NCBI GenBank assembly: GCA_017480785.1
Contig: JAFURZ010000016.1
Location: 124,001-188,000, forward strand
Source: Bacteroidales bacterium
GTDB taxonomy: Bacteria > Bacteroidota > Bacteroidia > Bacteroidales > P3
DNA length: 64,000 bases
Direction of reading: 5' to 3'
The notes below the pieces were generated by a model. The model saw nothing but the letters and a program-made list of their open reading frames with translations, did no database searches and was not told the origin of the DNA. Below are positions 24,792 to 33,055 of this stretch, piece by piece (positions within the stretch are counted from its first letter, which is position 1; each line of letters begins with the position of its first letter). Both the position numbers and the translations under genes were made by a program.

Positions 24792-25559
24792 TCACTTCTG
24801 CGTAGCGATATAGTCGAGCACCTTGCGCTTGTCGCTGGTGAAAGTGAGCACGTCGACTGCACGGTAATAGTTGGCCGGGTCGACGCAATAGCCATAGGAA
24901 TAGCGCAGGAAGTCGACCTGGGAATTGCTGAAATCTATCGTCTCGGCCAGTCTGGCAATCTGGGCCGCCGTGAGGTGCGACGAGGCCACGATGACCTTGC
25001 CCAGCGCCAGCCGCTCGTTGTCGAACGGCTGCGCCTTCATGCGCACCACCATCGAGTCGAGCCCGTCAGGGGTGACCCCGTAGTAACCCGGCTGCTCTTC
25101 CACCGGCGTCTCGCGTTGCTGCTCGCGGATGTCGCTGTCGACCTGCAGCACACGGCGGGTCTCCTCGCGCAACGCCAGCCGCTCCTCGGTGTCGGGTCGG
25201 TTGTGGGCCGCCGTATAGAGGTACAGCTGCTCCAGACGAGGGTCGTAGTTGACGTTGACGGTAACCACCTTCTCGCTGGGCTTGAGTTGCAGCACGGCAG
25301 CCTTCTCGGTGGGGCGCTTGAGCACCACGACAACCTCATGCACCTGGTCCGACACCTCCGACACCAGCACACGACCCTGCGGCAGGCGGTTCTGCAGGTT
25401 GCCGTCGACATAGACGCTGAAGGCCTCGCCATGCTGGGAGACAAAGTTGACGCTGTAGTGCACGGGCGGCGGCGTCTTGGTGACGGGTGGCACACCAGAC
25501 TGCGCCGACAGTGCCAGCGGGAGAAGCGACAGGAGCAAAAACAGAGAGAGACGCTTCAT
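24792..25559 (-). CDS. Secreted DUF4476-domain protein
   Basis: The 255-residue product has a signal peptide (ending ALSAQ), an N-terminal beta domain (about 35-110: VHYSVNFVSQHGEAFSVYVD) and a C-terminal helical DUF4476 domain (about 165-250). The DUF4476 pattern reads FDNERLALGKVIVASSHLTA, ARLAETIDFSNSQVDFLRYS and DVLTFTSDKRKVLDYI. The family is common in Bacteroidetes and uncharacterised. It is the last gene of a minus-strand operon, overlapping the PHP gene start by 4 bases. Confidence 0.8.
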   Translation of the reverse strand: MKRLSLFLLLSLLPLALSAQSGVPPVTKTPPPVHYSVNFVSQHGEAFSVYVDGNLQNRLPQGRVLVSEVSDQVHEVVVVLKRPTEKAAVLQLKPSEKVVTVNVNYDPRLEQLYLYTAAHNRPDTEERLALREETRRVLQVDSDIREQQRETPVEEQPGYYGVTPDGLDSMVVRMKAQPFDNERLALGKVIVASSHLTAAQIARLAETIDFSNSQVDFLRYSYGYCVDPANYYRAVDVLTFTSDKRKVLDYIATQK

Positions 25560-26329
25560 GCCGACCGTAGTTTATTGTCCCTGAAGGCCATCGTGTCAAT
25601 CCAGCGCCCATCCTCGCCACGCAGTGCCTTGGCAAACTCGTCGAAGGACCGGTGCTCCATGTAGATGATGTTGTAGACATCGCCCACGTTGTTGATGAAG
25701 TGGGCGTCGCTGTCGGTGATGAAATTGAAGCGCTTGAGATAGGCAAACTTCTTGACAATCTCATCACGGGTGATGAACTTATTGATTTCCAACCCATCGG
25801 CCCTCAAGTCGGGCGGAACGAAACCCAGCTGGCTCGTCAGGCTGGTGGTGCCCTTGTTGACATGCGCCGGCACGAAGAGGCCGCCTATGCGGTGCGCCTC
25901 GTCGTAGATGCCGTCAATGTCGACATCGATGGCATTGAGCAGGTGGTACTGTTCTTCGCCAACTATCTCTTCGTTTTCGTCGACAATCAGCTGGTAGCCG
26001 AAGCGGTCCTCGTCGTTGGGGATGGGAGGCAGGTGCCGGTCGAGGAACTCCTGGAACGCATCGAGCTGGGCGTCGGTCTCGAAGAAGCAGAGGCAGTGGG
26101 CCTCTTCCTGGCTGGTCACCTCCACGCCACCGAGCACGAACAGTCCCTTCTGCTTCCCCACGCGCTGGGTCACCTTCACCTGGCGGGTGGTGTTGTGGTC
26201 GGTGATGGCAATCATGTCAAGACCCCGTTCAAGCGCACGGTCCACGATGGCTGTGGGCGACATTTCGAGGTCGCCACACGGCGAAAGCACCGTATGGATG
26301 TGGAGGTCGGCTTTGAACGGAGAGAGCAT
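25556..26329 (-). CDS. PHP-domain metal-dependent phosphoesterase
   Basis: This 257-residue cytoplasmic protein has PHP motifs. ADLHIHTVLSPCGDLEM at the N-terminus and ITDHNT supply metal ligands, GGVEVTSQEEAH follows, and the C-terminal ITDSDAHF gives the last ligand pair. PHP proteins are phosphoesterases of varied substrate, often nucleotide or histidinol phosphates. Here it stands between a DRTGG protein (stop and start nearly touching) and DUF4476. Substrate not predictable. Confidence 0.85.
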   Translation of the reverse strand: MLSPFKADLHIHTVLSPCGDLEMSPTAIVDRALERGLDMIAITDHNTTRQVKVTQRVGKQKGLFVLGGVEVTSQEEAHCLCFFETDAQLDAFQEFLDRHLPPIPNDEDRFGYQLIVDENEEIVGEEQYHLLNAIDVDIDGIYDEAHRIGGLFVPAHVNKGTTSLTSQLGFVPPDLRADGLEINKFITRDEIVKKFAYLKRFNFITDSDAHFINNVGDVYNIIYMEHRSFDEFAKALRGEDGRWIDTMAFRDNKLRSA

Positions 26330-26665
26330 CTATGCGTTCAGCAACTGGTAAATCTTTCCGACCGTCTCGTAGGTCTGCATGTCGGTACTGAGGAACGGGA
26401 TGCCTTCTTCGTTGCTCTGCTCGATGGTGTCCTCGGGGGCGGTGAGGCCCTTGACGAGGACGACGCATGCCAGCTCCTTGAGCGAGGCGATGGCCATCAC
26501 GTTCTTGTGGGTCTGGAGGGTCACCCACACATTGCCCATCTCGGCATTGCCCATCACATCACTCAGCAGGTCGCTCACATAGCAGCCGTCAATATCGCGG
26601 TCGAGACCGCTCTCGCCACACAGCACATGGAGATTCAACTTCTCCACAAGTTCTCTAACTTTCAT
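26330..26665 (-). CDS. DRTGG-domain protein
   Basis: The 111-residue protein reads MKVRELVEKLNLHVLCG, then DIDGCYVSDLLSDVMGNA and a beta-alpha core ending MQTYETVGKIYQLLNA, as in DRTGG domains found next to CBS domains and in pyruvate-phosphotransferase-linked proteins. It probably binds a small ligand or partner. The start at 26665 is chosen because the promoter box lies at 26710-26718, inside the longer frame. First gene of the 26665-24792 operon. Confidence 0.8.
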   Translation of the reverse strand: MKVRELVEKLNLHVLCGESGLDRDIDGCYVSDLLSDVMGNAEMGNVWVTLQTHKNVMAIASLKELACVVLVKGLTAPEDTIEQSNEEGIPFLSTDMQTYETVGKIYQLLNA

Positions 26666-26709
26666 ATACAATGGTGTTTTCTGTTTACACTTGCATTTCG
26701 TTTGACGAT

Positions 26710-26718
26710 GCAAATATA
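26710..26718 (-). promoter_or_regulatory. -7 promoter element of the DRTGG-PHP-DUF4476 operon
   Basis: TATATTTGC on the minus strand, 44 bases before ATG 26665. No good -33 match. Confidence 0.55.
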
Positions 26719-26810
26719 CGAATTAATTTTTATATAATAGAAACACGCCATGTTTTTTCTCACTTCCGAAGCGGGGAGGACACCCTTTTTTAGCGAAAAA
26801 AAAGAAAATA

Positions 26811-26843
26811 TTTTGCCATTTTCAAAAAAGGTTGTATCTTTGC
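26811..26843 (+). promoter_or_regulatory. Promoter of rpmG
   Basis: TTTTG at 26811-26815, a 19-base spacer and TATCTTTGC at 26835-26843. The leader of about 80 bases to rpmG holds no rpmB gene. Confidence 0.8.
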
Positions 26844-26930
26844 ACCCGATTTGAATGCCTGAAAACGAATTGTCGATGCTCTTTTCGCTTTGAGGGTCAG
26901 ATTGTTAAACGAACAGAAAACAATACAGTC

Positions 26931-27119
26931 ATGGCAAAGAAAAATAAAGATGCACGTGTGCAAGTCATCCTCGAATGCACCGAGCAAAAGAACAGCGGTG
27001 TCGCCGGCATGAGCCGTTACATCACCACCAAGAACAAGAAAAACACTCCGGAGCGTCTGGAGCTCAAGAAGTACAACCCCTTCTTGAAGAAAGTTACCGT
27101 CCACAAAGAAATCAAGTAA
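26931..27119 (+). CDS. rpmG: Ribosomal protein bL33
   Basis: This 62-residue large-subunit protein starts [20 protein letters not shown] and ends [14 protein letters not shown], the usual L33 pattern ([19 protein letters not shown]). It keeps one Cys only, so it is a zinc-free form. ATG 26931 is chosen over the longer frame because that would run back over the promoter. DUF4295 follows after 18 bases. In Bacteroides rpmB normally precedes rpmG; here it does not. Confidence 0.95.
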   Translation: MAKKNKDARVQVILECTEQKNSGVAGMSRYITTKNKKNTPERLELKKYNPFLKKVTVHKEIK

Positions 27120-27137
27120 CGAAAGGAGAATTGAACT

Positions 27138-27293
27138 ATGGCAAAGAAAGTTGTTGCAACCCTGAAGACCTCGACCGGTAAAGGTTTCGCCAAGGTGATT
27201 CGCATGGTCCGCTCCGAGAAGACCGGCGCCTACATGTTCCAAGAGGAAATCGTCCCCTCGGACAGCGTTCAGGAGTACCTGAAGAAGAAATAA
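27138..27293 (+). CDS. DUF4295 small ribosome-associated-locus protein
   Basis: This 51-residue basic protein (MAKKVVATLKTSTGKGFAKV ... VQEYLKKK) matches DUF4295, a Bacteroidetes-specific small protein always found next to rpmG. A gaaaggag-like sequence precedes the start. The ORF is short but supported by family, spacing and the terminator directly after it. Function unknown; a ribosomal role is inferred from context. Confidence 0.9.
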   Translation: MAKKVVATLKTSTGKGFAKVIRMVRSEKTGAYMFQEEIVPSDSVQEYLKKK

Positions 27294-27330
27294 GACGAAA
27301 CAATAATTTTTTCATACGCTTTTGTTTTGG

Positions 27331-27366
27331 CCTCTGCCGCAGTTCCTGTGGCGGAGGTTTTTTCAT
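27331..27366 (+). terminator. Intrinsic terminator after rpmG-DUF4295
   Basis: The GC-rich hairpin cctctgccgcag / tgtggcggagg is followed by a run of six T. Confidence 0.85.
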
Positions 27367-27440
27367 AGCCGCAGGAAAGCACCCTATTGCCCTCGGAATG
27401 AGGGCGCGGCACCCCTTGCCCACCACCATCGACTTACCAT

Positions 27441-27513
27441 CCCCTTACCAACGCCTTACCAACGCCTTATCAAGTCTTACCACGGTGGTAAGACATTAGG
27501 CGTTTAAACGCCT
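27441..27513. repeat. 11-bp array leading into two palindromes
   Basis: Units ccccttaccaa, cgccttaccaa, cgccttatcaa and gtcttaccacg (27441-27484) run into palindromes gtcttaccac/gtggtaagac (27474-27494) and aggcgtttaaacgcct (27498-27513). The rest of the 27367-27620 gap shows nothing else. Confidence 0.8.
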
Positions 27514-27620
27514 GATACCAAGCCTTTTGCAGACACCCATCCCGCGTCCCTGTCGCATACTCATGCAACACACTGGAAATCACCTTGTTCGCGTCCGGAC
27601 GGGTGGTCCCGTTTCTTTTA

Positions 27621-27653
27621 TTTTGTCTATAAGATTTATTTTAGTATTTTTGC
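27621..27653 (+). promoter_or_regulatory. Promoter of ileS
   Basis: TTTTG at 27621-27625, 19 bases, then TATTTTTGC at 27645-27653. Confidence 0.8.
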
Positions 27654-27701
27654 AGATAATATTTTCGACAACGATTATCGTCAATTGATTGTATTATAAT
27701 A

Positions 27702-30700
27702 ATGTATATGAAATACAACGAATATAAGCAGCTTAATTTGACCCGCATCGGCGAGGAAGTGCGCCGCTACTGGGAAGAAAACGAGACTTTCGAGAAAGGA
27801 CAGAGGCTGAGCGAGGGGCACCCGTCGTTCGTCTTCTACGACGGCCCGCCGTCGGCCAACGGCAAGCCCGGCATCCACCATGTGATGGCCCGCACCATCA
27901 AGGACGTCTTCTGCCGCTACAAGGCGCAGAAGGGCTTCTTTGTGGACCGCAAGGCGGGGTGGGACACCCACGGCCTGCCCGTGGAGCTGGGCGTGGAGAA
28001 GAACCTCGGCATCACCAAGGAGGATATCGGCAAGAAAATCAGCGTTGACGAATACAACCAGGCCTGCCGCACCGAGGTGCTGAAGTACAAGGACCTGTGG
28101 GATGAGCTGACGCGTGTGATGGGCTACTGGGTCGACCTGAAAGAACCCTACATCACCTTCAACAACGAGTATATAGAGACCCTGTGGTTCCTGCTGAAGA
28201 AGCTCTACGACAAGGGGTTGCTCTACAAGGGCTACACCATCCAGCCCTACTCGCCCGCCGCCGGCACGGGCCTCTCGAGCCACGAGTTGAACATGCCCGG
28301 CTGCTACCGCGACGTGAAGGACACCACCTGTGTGGCCATGTTCAAGATAGTGGATAGTGGGGAGTGTGTAGTGGATAGCATTTTCGGTCAAGTGCTACCC
28401 ACTACCCACTACCCACTACCCACTTACGCCATCGCCTGGACCACCACCCCGTGGACCCTGCCCAGCAACACGGCCCTCTGCGTGGGACCCAACATCGACT
28501 ATGTGCTCATCGAGACCACCCACCCCTACACCGAGGAACCCTGCCGCATCATCATGGCCAAGGCCCTGGTGGGCTCGATGTTCCCCGAAGGCAAGAGTCC
28601 CGAGTACAAGGTGGTGGGCGAATGCAAGGGTACCGCGCTGGAGGGGCTGCAGTATGAACAGCTCATCCCCTGGGTGAAGCCCAAGGAGGTGAGCGACAAA
28701 GGCAGCTTCAGGATTATCCTGGGCGACTATGTCACCACCGAGGACGGCACCGGCATCGTGCACATCGCGCCCACCTTCGGTGCCGACGACGCCCGCGTGG
28801 CCAAGAAGGCCGGCATCGGCGAGCTGCTGCTCTTCGACCGCGACGGCAAGCAGATGCCCATGGTCGACAAGCGCGGTCGCTTCGCCCCCATCGAGGAGCT
28901 CGACCCGCAGTGGGTTGCAGAGAATATGAACACCGGGCTTTACGGCCAATACGCCGGCAAGTTCGTCAAGAACGCCTATGATGCCACCAAGACCGAGAAG
29001 GACATGAGCCTCGACGTGGAGCTGGTCATCATGCTCAAGGGCGAGGGCAAGCTCTTCAAGAGTGAGAAGCACACCCACTCCTACCCCCACTGCTGGCGCA
29101 CCGACAAGCCCGTGCTCTACTACCCGCTCGACAGCTGGTTCATCCGCACAACGGCCCTCAAGGACCGCATGATAGAGCTCAACAAGACCATCAACTGGAA
29201 GCCCGAGGCCACCGGCACCGGCCGCTTCGGCAACTGGCTGGAGAACATCGTGGACTGGAACCTCTCGCGCAGCCGCTACTGGGGCACCCCCCTGCCCATC
29301 TGGCGCACCGAGGACGGCAAGGAAGAGAAGTGCATCGGCAGCGTGAAAGAACTCTGCAACGAGATTGAGAAGTCGGTGAAGGCCGGCGTGATGACGCAGG
29401 AGCAGGCCGACAAGCTTGGCTATTCGAGCAACCGCTTCGACCTACACCGCCCCTATATCGACAACGTGGTCCTCGTCAGTCCCAGCGGCAAACCCATGCG
29501 CCGCGAGCCCGACCTGATTGACGTGTGGTTCGACAGCGGCGCCATGCCTTACGCCCAGATACACTACATGGGTGAGGAGTTGCGCAAGGACCAGTTCCCG
29601 GCCGACTTCATCGCCGAAGGCGTGGACCAGACGCGCGGCTGGTTCTACACCCTCCACGCCATCGCCACGATGTGTTTCGACTCGGTGGCTTTCAAGAATG
29701 TCATCTCCAACGGACTGGTGCTCGACAAGAACGGCAACAAGATGAGCAAACGCCTCGGCAACGCCGTCGACCCCTTCGAGACCCTCAGCAAGTATGGTCC
29801 CGACGCCACCCGCTGGTACATGATGACCAACAGCCAGCCGTGGGACAACCTGAAGTTCGACGTCGAAGGCGTCGACGAGGTGCGCCGCAAGCTCTTCGGC
29901 ACCCTCTACAACACCTACTCCTTCTTCGCCCTCTATGCCAACCTCGACGGCTTCGACTACAGCCAGAAGGACCTGCCCATCGCCGAACGACCCGAGATTG
30001 ACCGATGGATACTCAGCGAACTCAACACGCTGGTGAAGACCGTCGAGGACGCCATGGAAGACTATGAGCCCACCCGCGCCGGCCGCGCCATTGGCACCTT
30101 CGTCGACGCCTACCTCAGCAACTGGTACGTCCGCCTCTGCCGCCGCCGCTTCTGGAAGGGCGACATGACACCGGACAAGGTGAGCGCCTACCAGACCCTT
30201 TACACCTGCCTCGAGACCCTGAGCCGCCTCATGGCTCCCATTGCCCCCTTCTTCAGCGAGCGCCTCTTCCTCGACCTCAACGCCGTCACCCATCGCTTCG
30301 ATGCCGAGAGCGTGCACCACCTGCCGTTCCCCGAAGTGCATGACGAGATGGTCGACAAGAGCCTTGAGGAGCGCATGCAGCTGGCGCAGAAGGTATGCTC
30401 CATGGTACTCGGCCTGCGCAAGAAGAGCAACCTGCGTGTGCGTCAGCCGCTACAGAAGATAGTCATCCCCGTGCGCGACGAAGCCATGCGGGCTCAAATC
30501 GAGAAGGTGCAACACCTCATCTGCTCCGAACTCAACGTCAAGACCGTGGAGTTCCTGGCAGCCGACAACGACCTGCTGGTGAAACGCATCAAGCCCAACT
30601 TCAAGACCCTCGGCCCACGCTACGGCAAGATAATGAAATCCCTCGGCAACGCCATCATGGCCTTCAGCCAGCAGGAGATTAACGCCCTTGAAGCCAACGG

Positions 30701-31103
30701 CCGCTGCACCGTCGGCGTCGACGGCCAGGAATGCGAAGTGCTGCTCTCCGACGTGGAGATAGCCACGCAGGACATCCCTGGTTGGGTGGTGGCCAACGAC
30801 GGCACGCTCACCGTGGCCCTCGACATCACCCTCACGCCCGAACTGATCGACGAAGGCATCGCCCGCGAGCTGGTGAACCGCATACAGAACATCCGTAAGG
30901 AGCAGTTCGACGTCACCGACCGCATCGTGGTCACCCTCCAGAGCGGCGAATGGGACAGCGCTGTCGAGCATCACCGCGACTACATCTGTACCGAGACGCT
31001 CTGCACCTCGCTCACCCTCGTGCCCGAAGTACAGAACGGCACTCCCGTCGAGCTCCTCGACGGACAGAACACCCTCATCAGCATCGTGAAAGCCAACCAG
31101 TGA
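27702..31103 (+). CDS. ileS: Isoleucyl-tRNA synthetase
   Basis: This 1133-residue class I synthetase charges tRNA-Ile and edits valine. The HIGH-type motif is in NGKPGIHHVMA; KMSKS is in GNKMSKRLGNA. The CP1 editing domain has WTTTPWTLPSN and FGADDARVAKK, and the anticodon-binding region and C-terminal domain are full length. Between DVKDTTCVAMFK and YAIAWTTTPW, a 78-bp palindrome (28348-28425) adds 26 residues containing LPTTHYPLPT. The insertion is in frame, so the enzyme is presumably functional. The start may be Met1 (27702) or Met3. It overlaps the next gene by GTGA. Confidence 0.97.
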   Translation: MYMKYNEYKQLNLTRIGEEVRRYWEENETFEKGQRLSEGHPSFVFYDGPPSANGKPGIHHVMARTIKDVFCRYKAQKGFFVDRKAGWDTHGLPVELGVEKNLGITKEDIGKKISVDEYNQACRTEVLKYKDLWDELTRVMGYWVDLKEPYITFNNEYIETLWFLLKKLYDKGLLYKGYTIQPYSPAAGTGLSSHELNMPGCYRDVKDTTCVAMFKIVDSGECVVDSIFGQVLPTTHYPLPTYAIAWTTTPWTLPSNTALCVGPNIDYVLIETTHPYTEEPCRIIMAKALVGSMFPEGKSPEYKVVGECKGTALEGLQYEQLIPWVKPKEVSDKGSFRIILGDYVTTEDGTGIVHIAPTFGADDARVAKKAGIGELLLFDRDGKQMPMVDKRGRFAPIEELDPQWVAENMNTGLYGQYAGKFVKNAYDATKTEKDMSLDVELVIMLKGEGKLFKSEKHTHSYPHCWRTDKPVLYYPLDSWFIRTTALKDRMIELNKTINWKPEATGTGRFGNWLENIVDWNLSRSRYWGTPLPIWRTEDGKEEKCIGSVKELCNEIEKSVKAGVMTQEQADKLGYSSNRFDLHRPYIDNVVLVSPSGKPMRREPDLIDVWFDSGAMPYAQIHYMGEELRKDQFPADFIAEGVDQTRGWFYTLHAIATMCFDSVAFKNVISNGLVLDKNGNKMSKRLGNAVDPFETLSKYGPDATRWYMMTNSQPWDNLKFDVEGVDEVRRKLFGTLYNTYSFFALYANLDGFDYSQKDLPIAERPEIDRWILSELNTLVKTVEDAMEDYEPTRAGRAIGTFVDAYLSNWYVRLCRRRFWKGDMTPDKVSAYQTLYTCLETLSRLMAPIAPFFSERLFLDLNAVTHRFDAESVHHLPFPEVHDEMVDKSLEERMQLAQKVCSMVLGLRKKSNLRVRQPLQKIVIPVRDEAMRAQIEKVQHLICSELNVKTVEFLAADNDLLVKRIKPNFKTLGPRYGKIMKSLGNAIMAFSQQEINALEANGRCTVGVDGQECEVLLSDVEIATQDIPGWVVANDGTLTVALDITLTPELIDEGIARELVNRIQNIRKEQFDVTDRIVVTLQSGEWDSAVEHHRDYICTETLCTSLTLVPEVQNGTPVELLDGQNTLISIVKANQ
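28348..28425. repeat. 78-bp tagtggg palindrome in frame inside ileS
   Basis: The left arm 28348-28379 holds four degenerate 7-bp units (tagtgga, tagtggg, gagtgtg, tagtgga, then tagc). The right arm 28394-28425 holds near-perfect inverse units (gctacccactacccactacc and onward). The loop is 14 bases. The right arm is 31/32 identical to the right terminal repeat of the cassette at 44137-44644. Length is exactly 26 codons. Confidence 0.93.
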
Positions 31104-31279
31104 AGACCCTGCTCATAGTACTCCTTGTCGCCGTGGCCTCTGTGGCGCTGATGATGGCGGGATTGGGAATGAAGATGCTCTTCCGCAAGGAGAAGGAGTT
31201 CCGTCGGCCCTGTGCCAACGCCGACCCGACCACCGGCCGCTGCGCCCACTGCACCTGCGACCTAAAAAACAAGAGATGA
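31100..31279 (+). CDS. Tiny membrane protein with Cys-rich tail
   Basis: The 59-residue product (GTG start overlapping the ileS stop) has one helix (about 3-27) and a soluble tail PCANADPTTGRCAHCTC with four cysteines. That could bind metal or iron-sulphur, though this is only a pattern. The stop overlaps the PhoH start by ATGA, so it is translationally coupled on both sides. Similar small one-helix proteins occur beside Bacteroidales genes, but I do not recognise a named family. Confidence 0.6.
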   Translation: MKTLLIVLLVAVASVALMMAGLGMKMLFRKEKEFRRPCANADPTTGRCAHCTCDLKNKR

Positions 31280-32238
31280 ACGAAGTACTGACAGAAAAGA
31301 TATTCTCGCTCGAGGAGATAGACTATGCTCGCTTCTGGGGGCAGAACGACCGCCTGCTGGAGTTCGTCAAGTTGCTGTTCCCCAAACTGAAACTCATCGC
31401 CCGTGGCGACATGCTGAAAGCTGTGGGCAGCGAGGAGGAGATAGCGTGGTTCGAGGGCAAGCTGCAGGCCATGATGACCTATTACGACAAGTTCGGCCGC
31501 ATCACAGAGAACGCCATCATGGGCATCATGGAGAGCAGCGGCGGCAGCCCCGAAGCCGAAGTGAGCGACGAGGTGCTGGTGCACGGCCGCAACGGACTGC
31601 TCATCAAGGCCCGCACCCCCAACCAGCAACGCCTCGTCCGAGCGGTCTACGACCACGACATGGTCTTCGCCATCGGCCCTGCCGGTACAGGCAAGACCTA
31701 CACCGCCGTAGCCATGGCCGTGCGGGCACTGAAGAACAAGGAAATCCGCCGCATCATCCTCACGCGCCCCGCTGTCGAAGCCGGCGAGAACCTGGGCTTC
31801 CTGCCAGGCGACCTGCGCGACAAGCTCGACCCCTACCTTCAGCCACTCTACGACGCCCTGCGCGACATGATACCGCAGCAGAAACTCCTCTCCTACTGGG
31901 AGGACAACACCATTGAAATAGCCCCCCTGGCATTCATGCGCGGCCGCACGCTCGACAATGCCTTCGTCATCCTCGACGAAGCCCAGAACGCCACCAGCGC
32001 CCAGCTCAAGATGTTCCTCACCCGCATGGGCCGCAATGCCAAGTTTGTCATCACCGGCGACCTCACGCAGGTCGACCTGCCACGCCATCAGCAGAGTGGC
32101 CTGCTGCAAGCCGTCAACATCCTCAAGGATGTGAAGGGCATCGACATCATCCAGCTTGATAACAGCGACGTCATCCGCCACCGCTTGGTGACCGACATCA
32201 TCCGTGCCTATGACAACCTACCCAAACTGCAAGATTAA
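31276..32238 (+). CDS. PhoH family ATPase
   Basis: The 320-residue cytoplasmic protein has Walker A GPAGTGKTYTAVAMA, RPAVEAGENLGFLPG, Walker B AFVILDEAQNAT and VITGDLTQVDLP, the core of PhoH/PhoL proteins, which couple ATP hydrolysis to RNA processing and often sit near RNase YbeY. Here it lies between a tiny membrane protein (4-base overlap) and ispE (29-base overlap). Confidence 0.92.
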   Translation: MNEVLTEKIFSLEEIDYARFWGQNDRLLEFVKLLFPKLKLIARGDMLKAVGSEEEIAWFEGKLQAMMTYYDKFGRITENAIMGIMESSGGSPEAEVSDEVLVHGRNGLLIKARTPNQQRLVRAVYDHDMVFAIGPAGTGKTYTAVAMAVRALKNKEIRRIILTRPAVEAGENLGFLPGDLRDKLDPYLQPLYDALRDMIPQQKLLSYWEDNTIEIAPLAFMRGRTLDNAFVILDEAQNATSAQLKMFLTRMGRNAKFVITGDLTQVDLPRHQQSGLLQAVNILKDVKGIDIIQLDNSDVIRHRLVTDIIRAYDNLPKLQD

Positions 32239-32980
32239 CCTTGGCCTGCACGTGGTGGGGCGCCGACCTGACGGCTACCACAATCTGGAGACCCTCTTCC
32301 TGCCGGTGCATGACCTGCACGACGAGCTGGAAATCACCGAGGGACCTCTAACCATGCAGCAGGACGGCATCGCACTCGACAGCGCGCCCGAGGACAACCT
32401 CTGCATGAAAGCCTGGCGCTTGCTGCACGACGGTTATGGCATTCCCACCGTCAGCATCCGCCTGAAGAAAGGCATCCCCTTTGGCGCCGGATTGGGAGGA
32501 GGCTCGTCAGACGCCGCCTTCACCCTGAGGATGCTCAACGAGTTGTTCTCCCTCGGGCTGGGTGTGGCCGACATGGAGCAATGCGCCGCCCGACTCGGCG
32601 CCGACTGCGCCTTCTTCGTCCAGAACCGCCCCGCCTACGCCACCGGCATCGGCGACCAGTTGAAGCCAATAGAGTGGAAAGATGAAAGTGGAAAGTGGAA
32701 AGTGGTTATCGAAATCCCCGCTGGCGAGCACGTCAGCACCAAGGAGGCTTACGGCGGGTTGCACCGCGACCTCTTTGGCACCCCACGCCCCGACCTGCGG
32801 GAAGCCGTCAAACGGCCAGTCGAGGAGTGGCGCCAACTTATCGTCAACGACTTCGAGGCCTCGGTCTTCCCCTCCCACCCCGCCATCGCCGCCCTCAAGG
32901 AGGACATGTACCGCCGCGGCGCCCTCTACGCCTCCATGACCGGTAGCGGTGCCGCCGTCTTCGGCATCTTCCCCAAATAA
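32210..32980 (+). CDS. ispE: 4-diphosphocytidyl-2-C-methyl-D-erythritol kinase
   Basis: IspE phosphorylates CDP-ME in the MEP isoprenoid pathway. It has GHMP-kinase motifs: NCKINLGLHVVGRRPDGYHN, PFGAGLGGGSSDAAF and YASMTGSGAAVFGIF. ATG 32210 is preferred over the in-frame GTG at 32204; either overlaps phoH by about 30 bases. Residues around EWKDESGKWKVV are encoded by a gtggaaa array (32672-32705) placed between the middle strands. The inserted peptide KDESGKWK also occurs in the Wzz-like protein. Confidence 0.93.
   Translation: MTTYPNCKINLGLHVVGRRPDGYHNLETLFLPVHDLHDELEITEGPLTMQQDGIALDSAPEDNLCMKAWRLLHDGYGIPTVSIRLKKGIPFGAGLGGGSSDAAFTLRMLNELFSLGLGVADMEQCAARLGADCAFFVQNRPAYATGIGDQLKPIEWKDESGKWKVVIEIPAGEHVSTKEAYGGLHRDLFGTPRPDLREAVKRPVEEWRQLIVNDFEASVFPSHPAIAALKEDMYRRGALYASMTGSGAAVFGIFPK
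32672..32705. repeat. gtggaaa array in frame inside ispE
   Basis: The array gagtggaaagatgaaagtgg and following gaaagtgg units is a direct (one-armed) array of the gtggaaa family. It encodes EWKDESGKWKV. Confidence 0.85.
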
Positions 32981-33055
32981 ATCTTATCCCTCTGTCAGAT
33001 TTCGCCGTTTTTGTGGGTATTATATAGGCAGATTAACCCACAAAAACACCTCAAC

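Noticed and set aside
26832-26930. 33-residue extension of ribosomal protein L33
   Set aside because: It starts inside the promoter and does not match the family; MAKKNKD at 26931 is the normal N-terminus.
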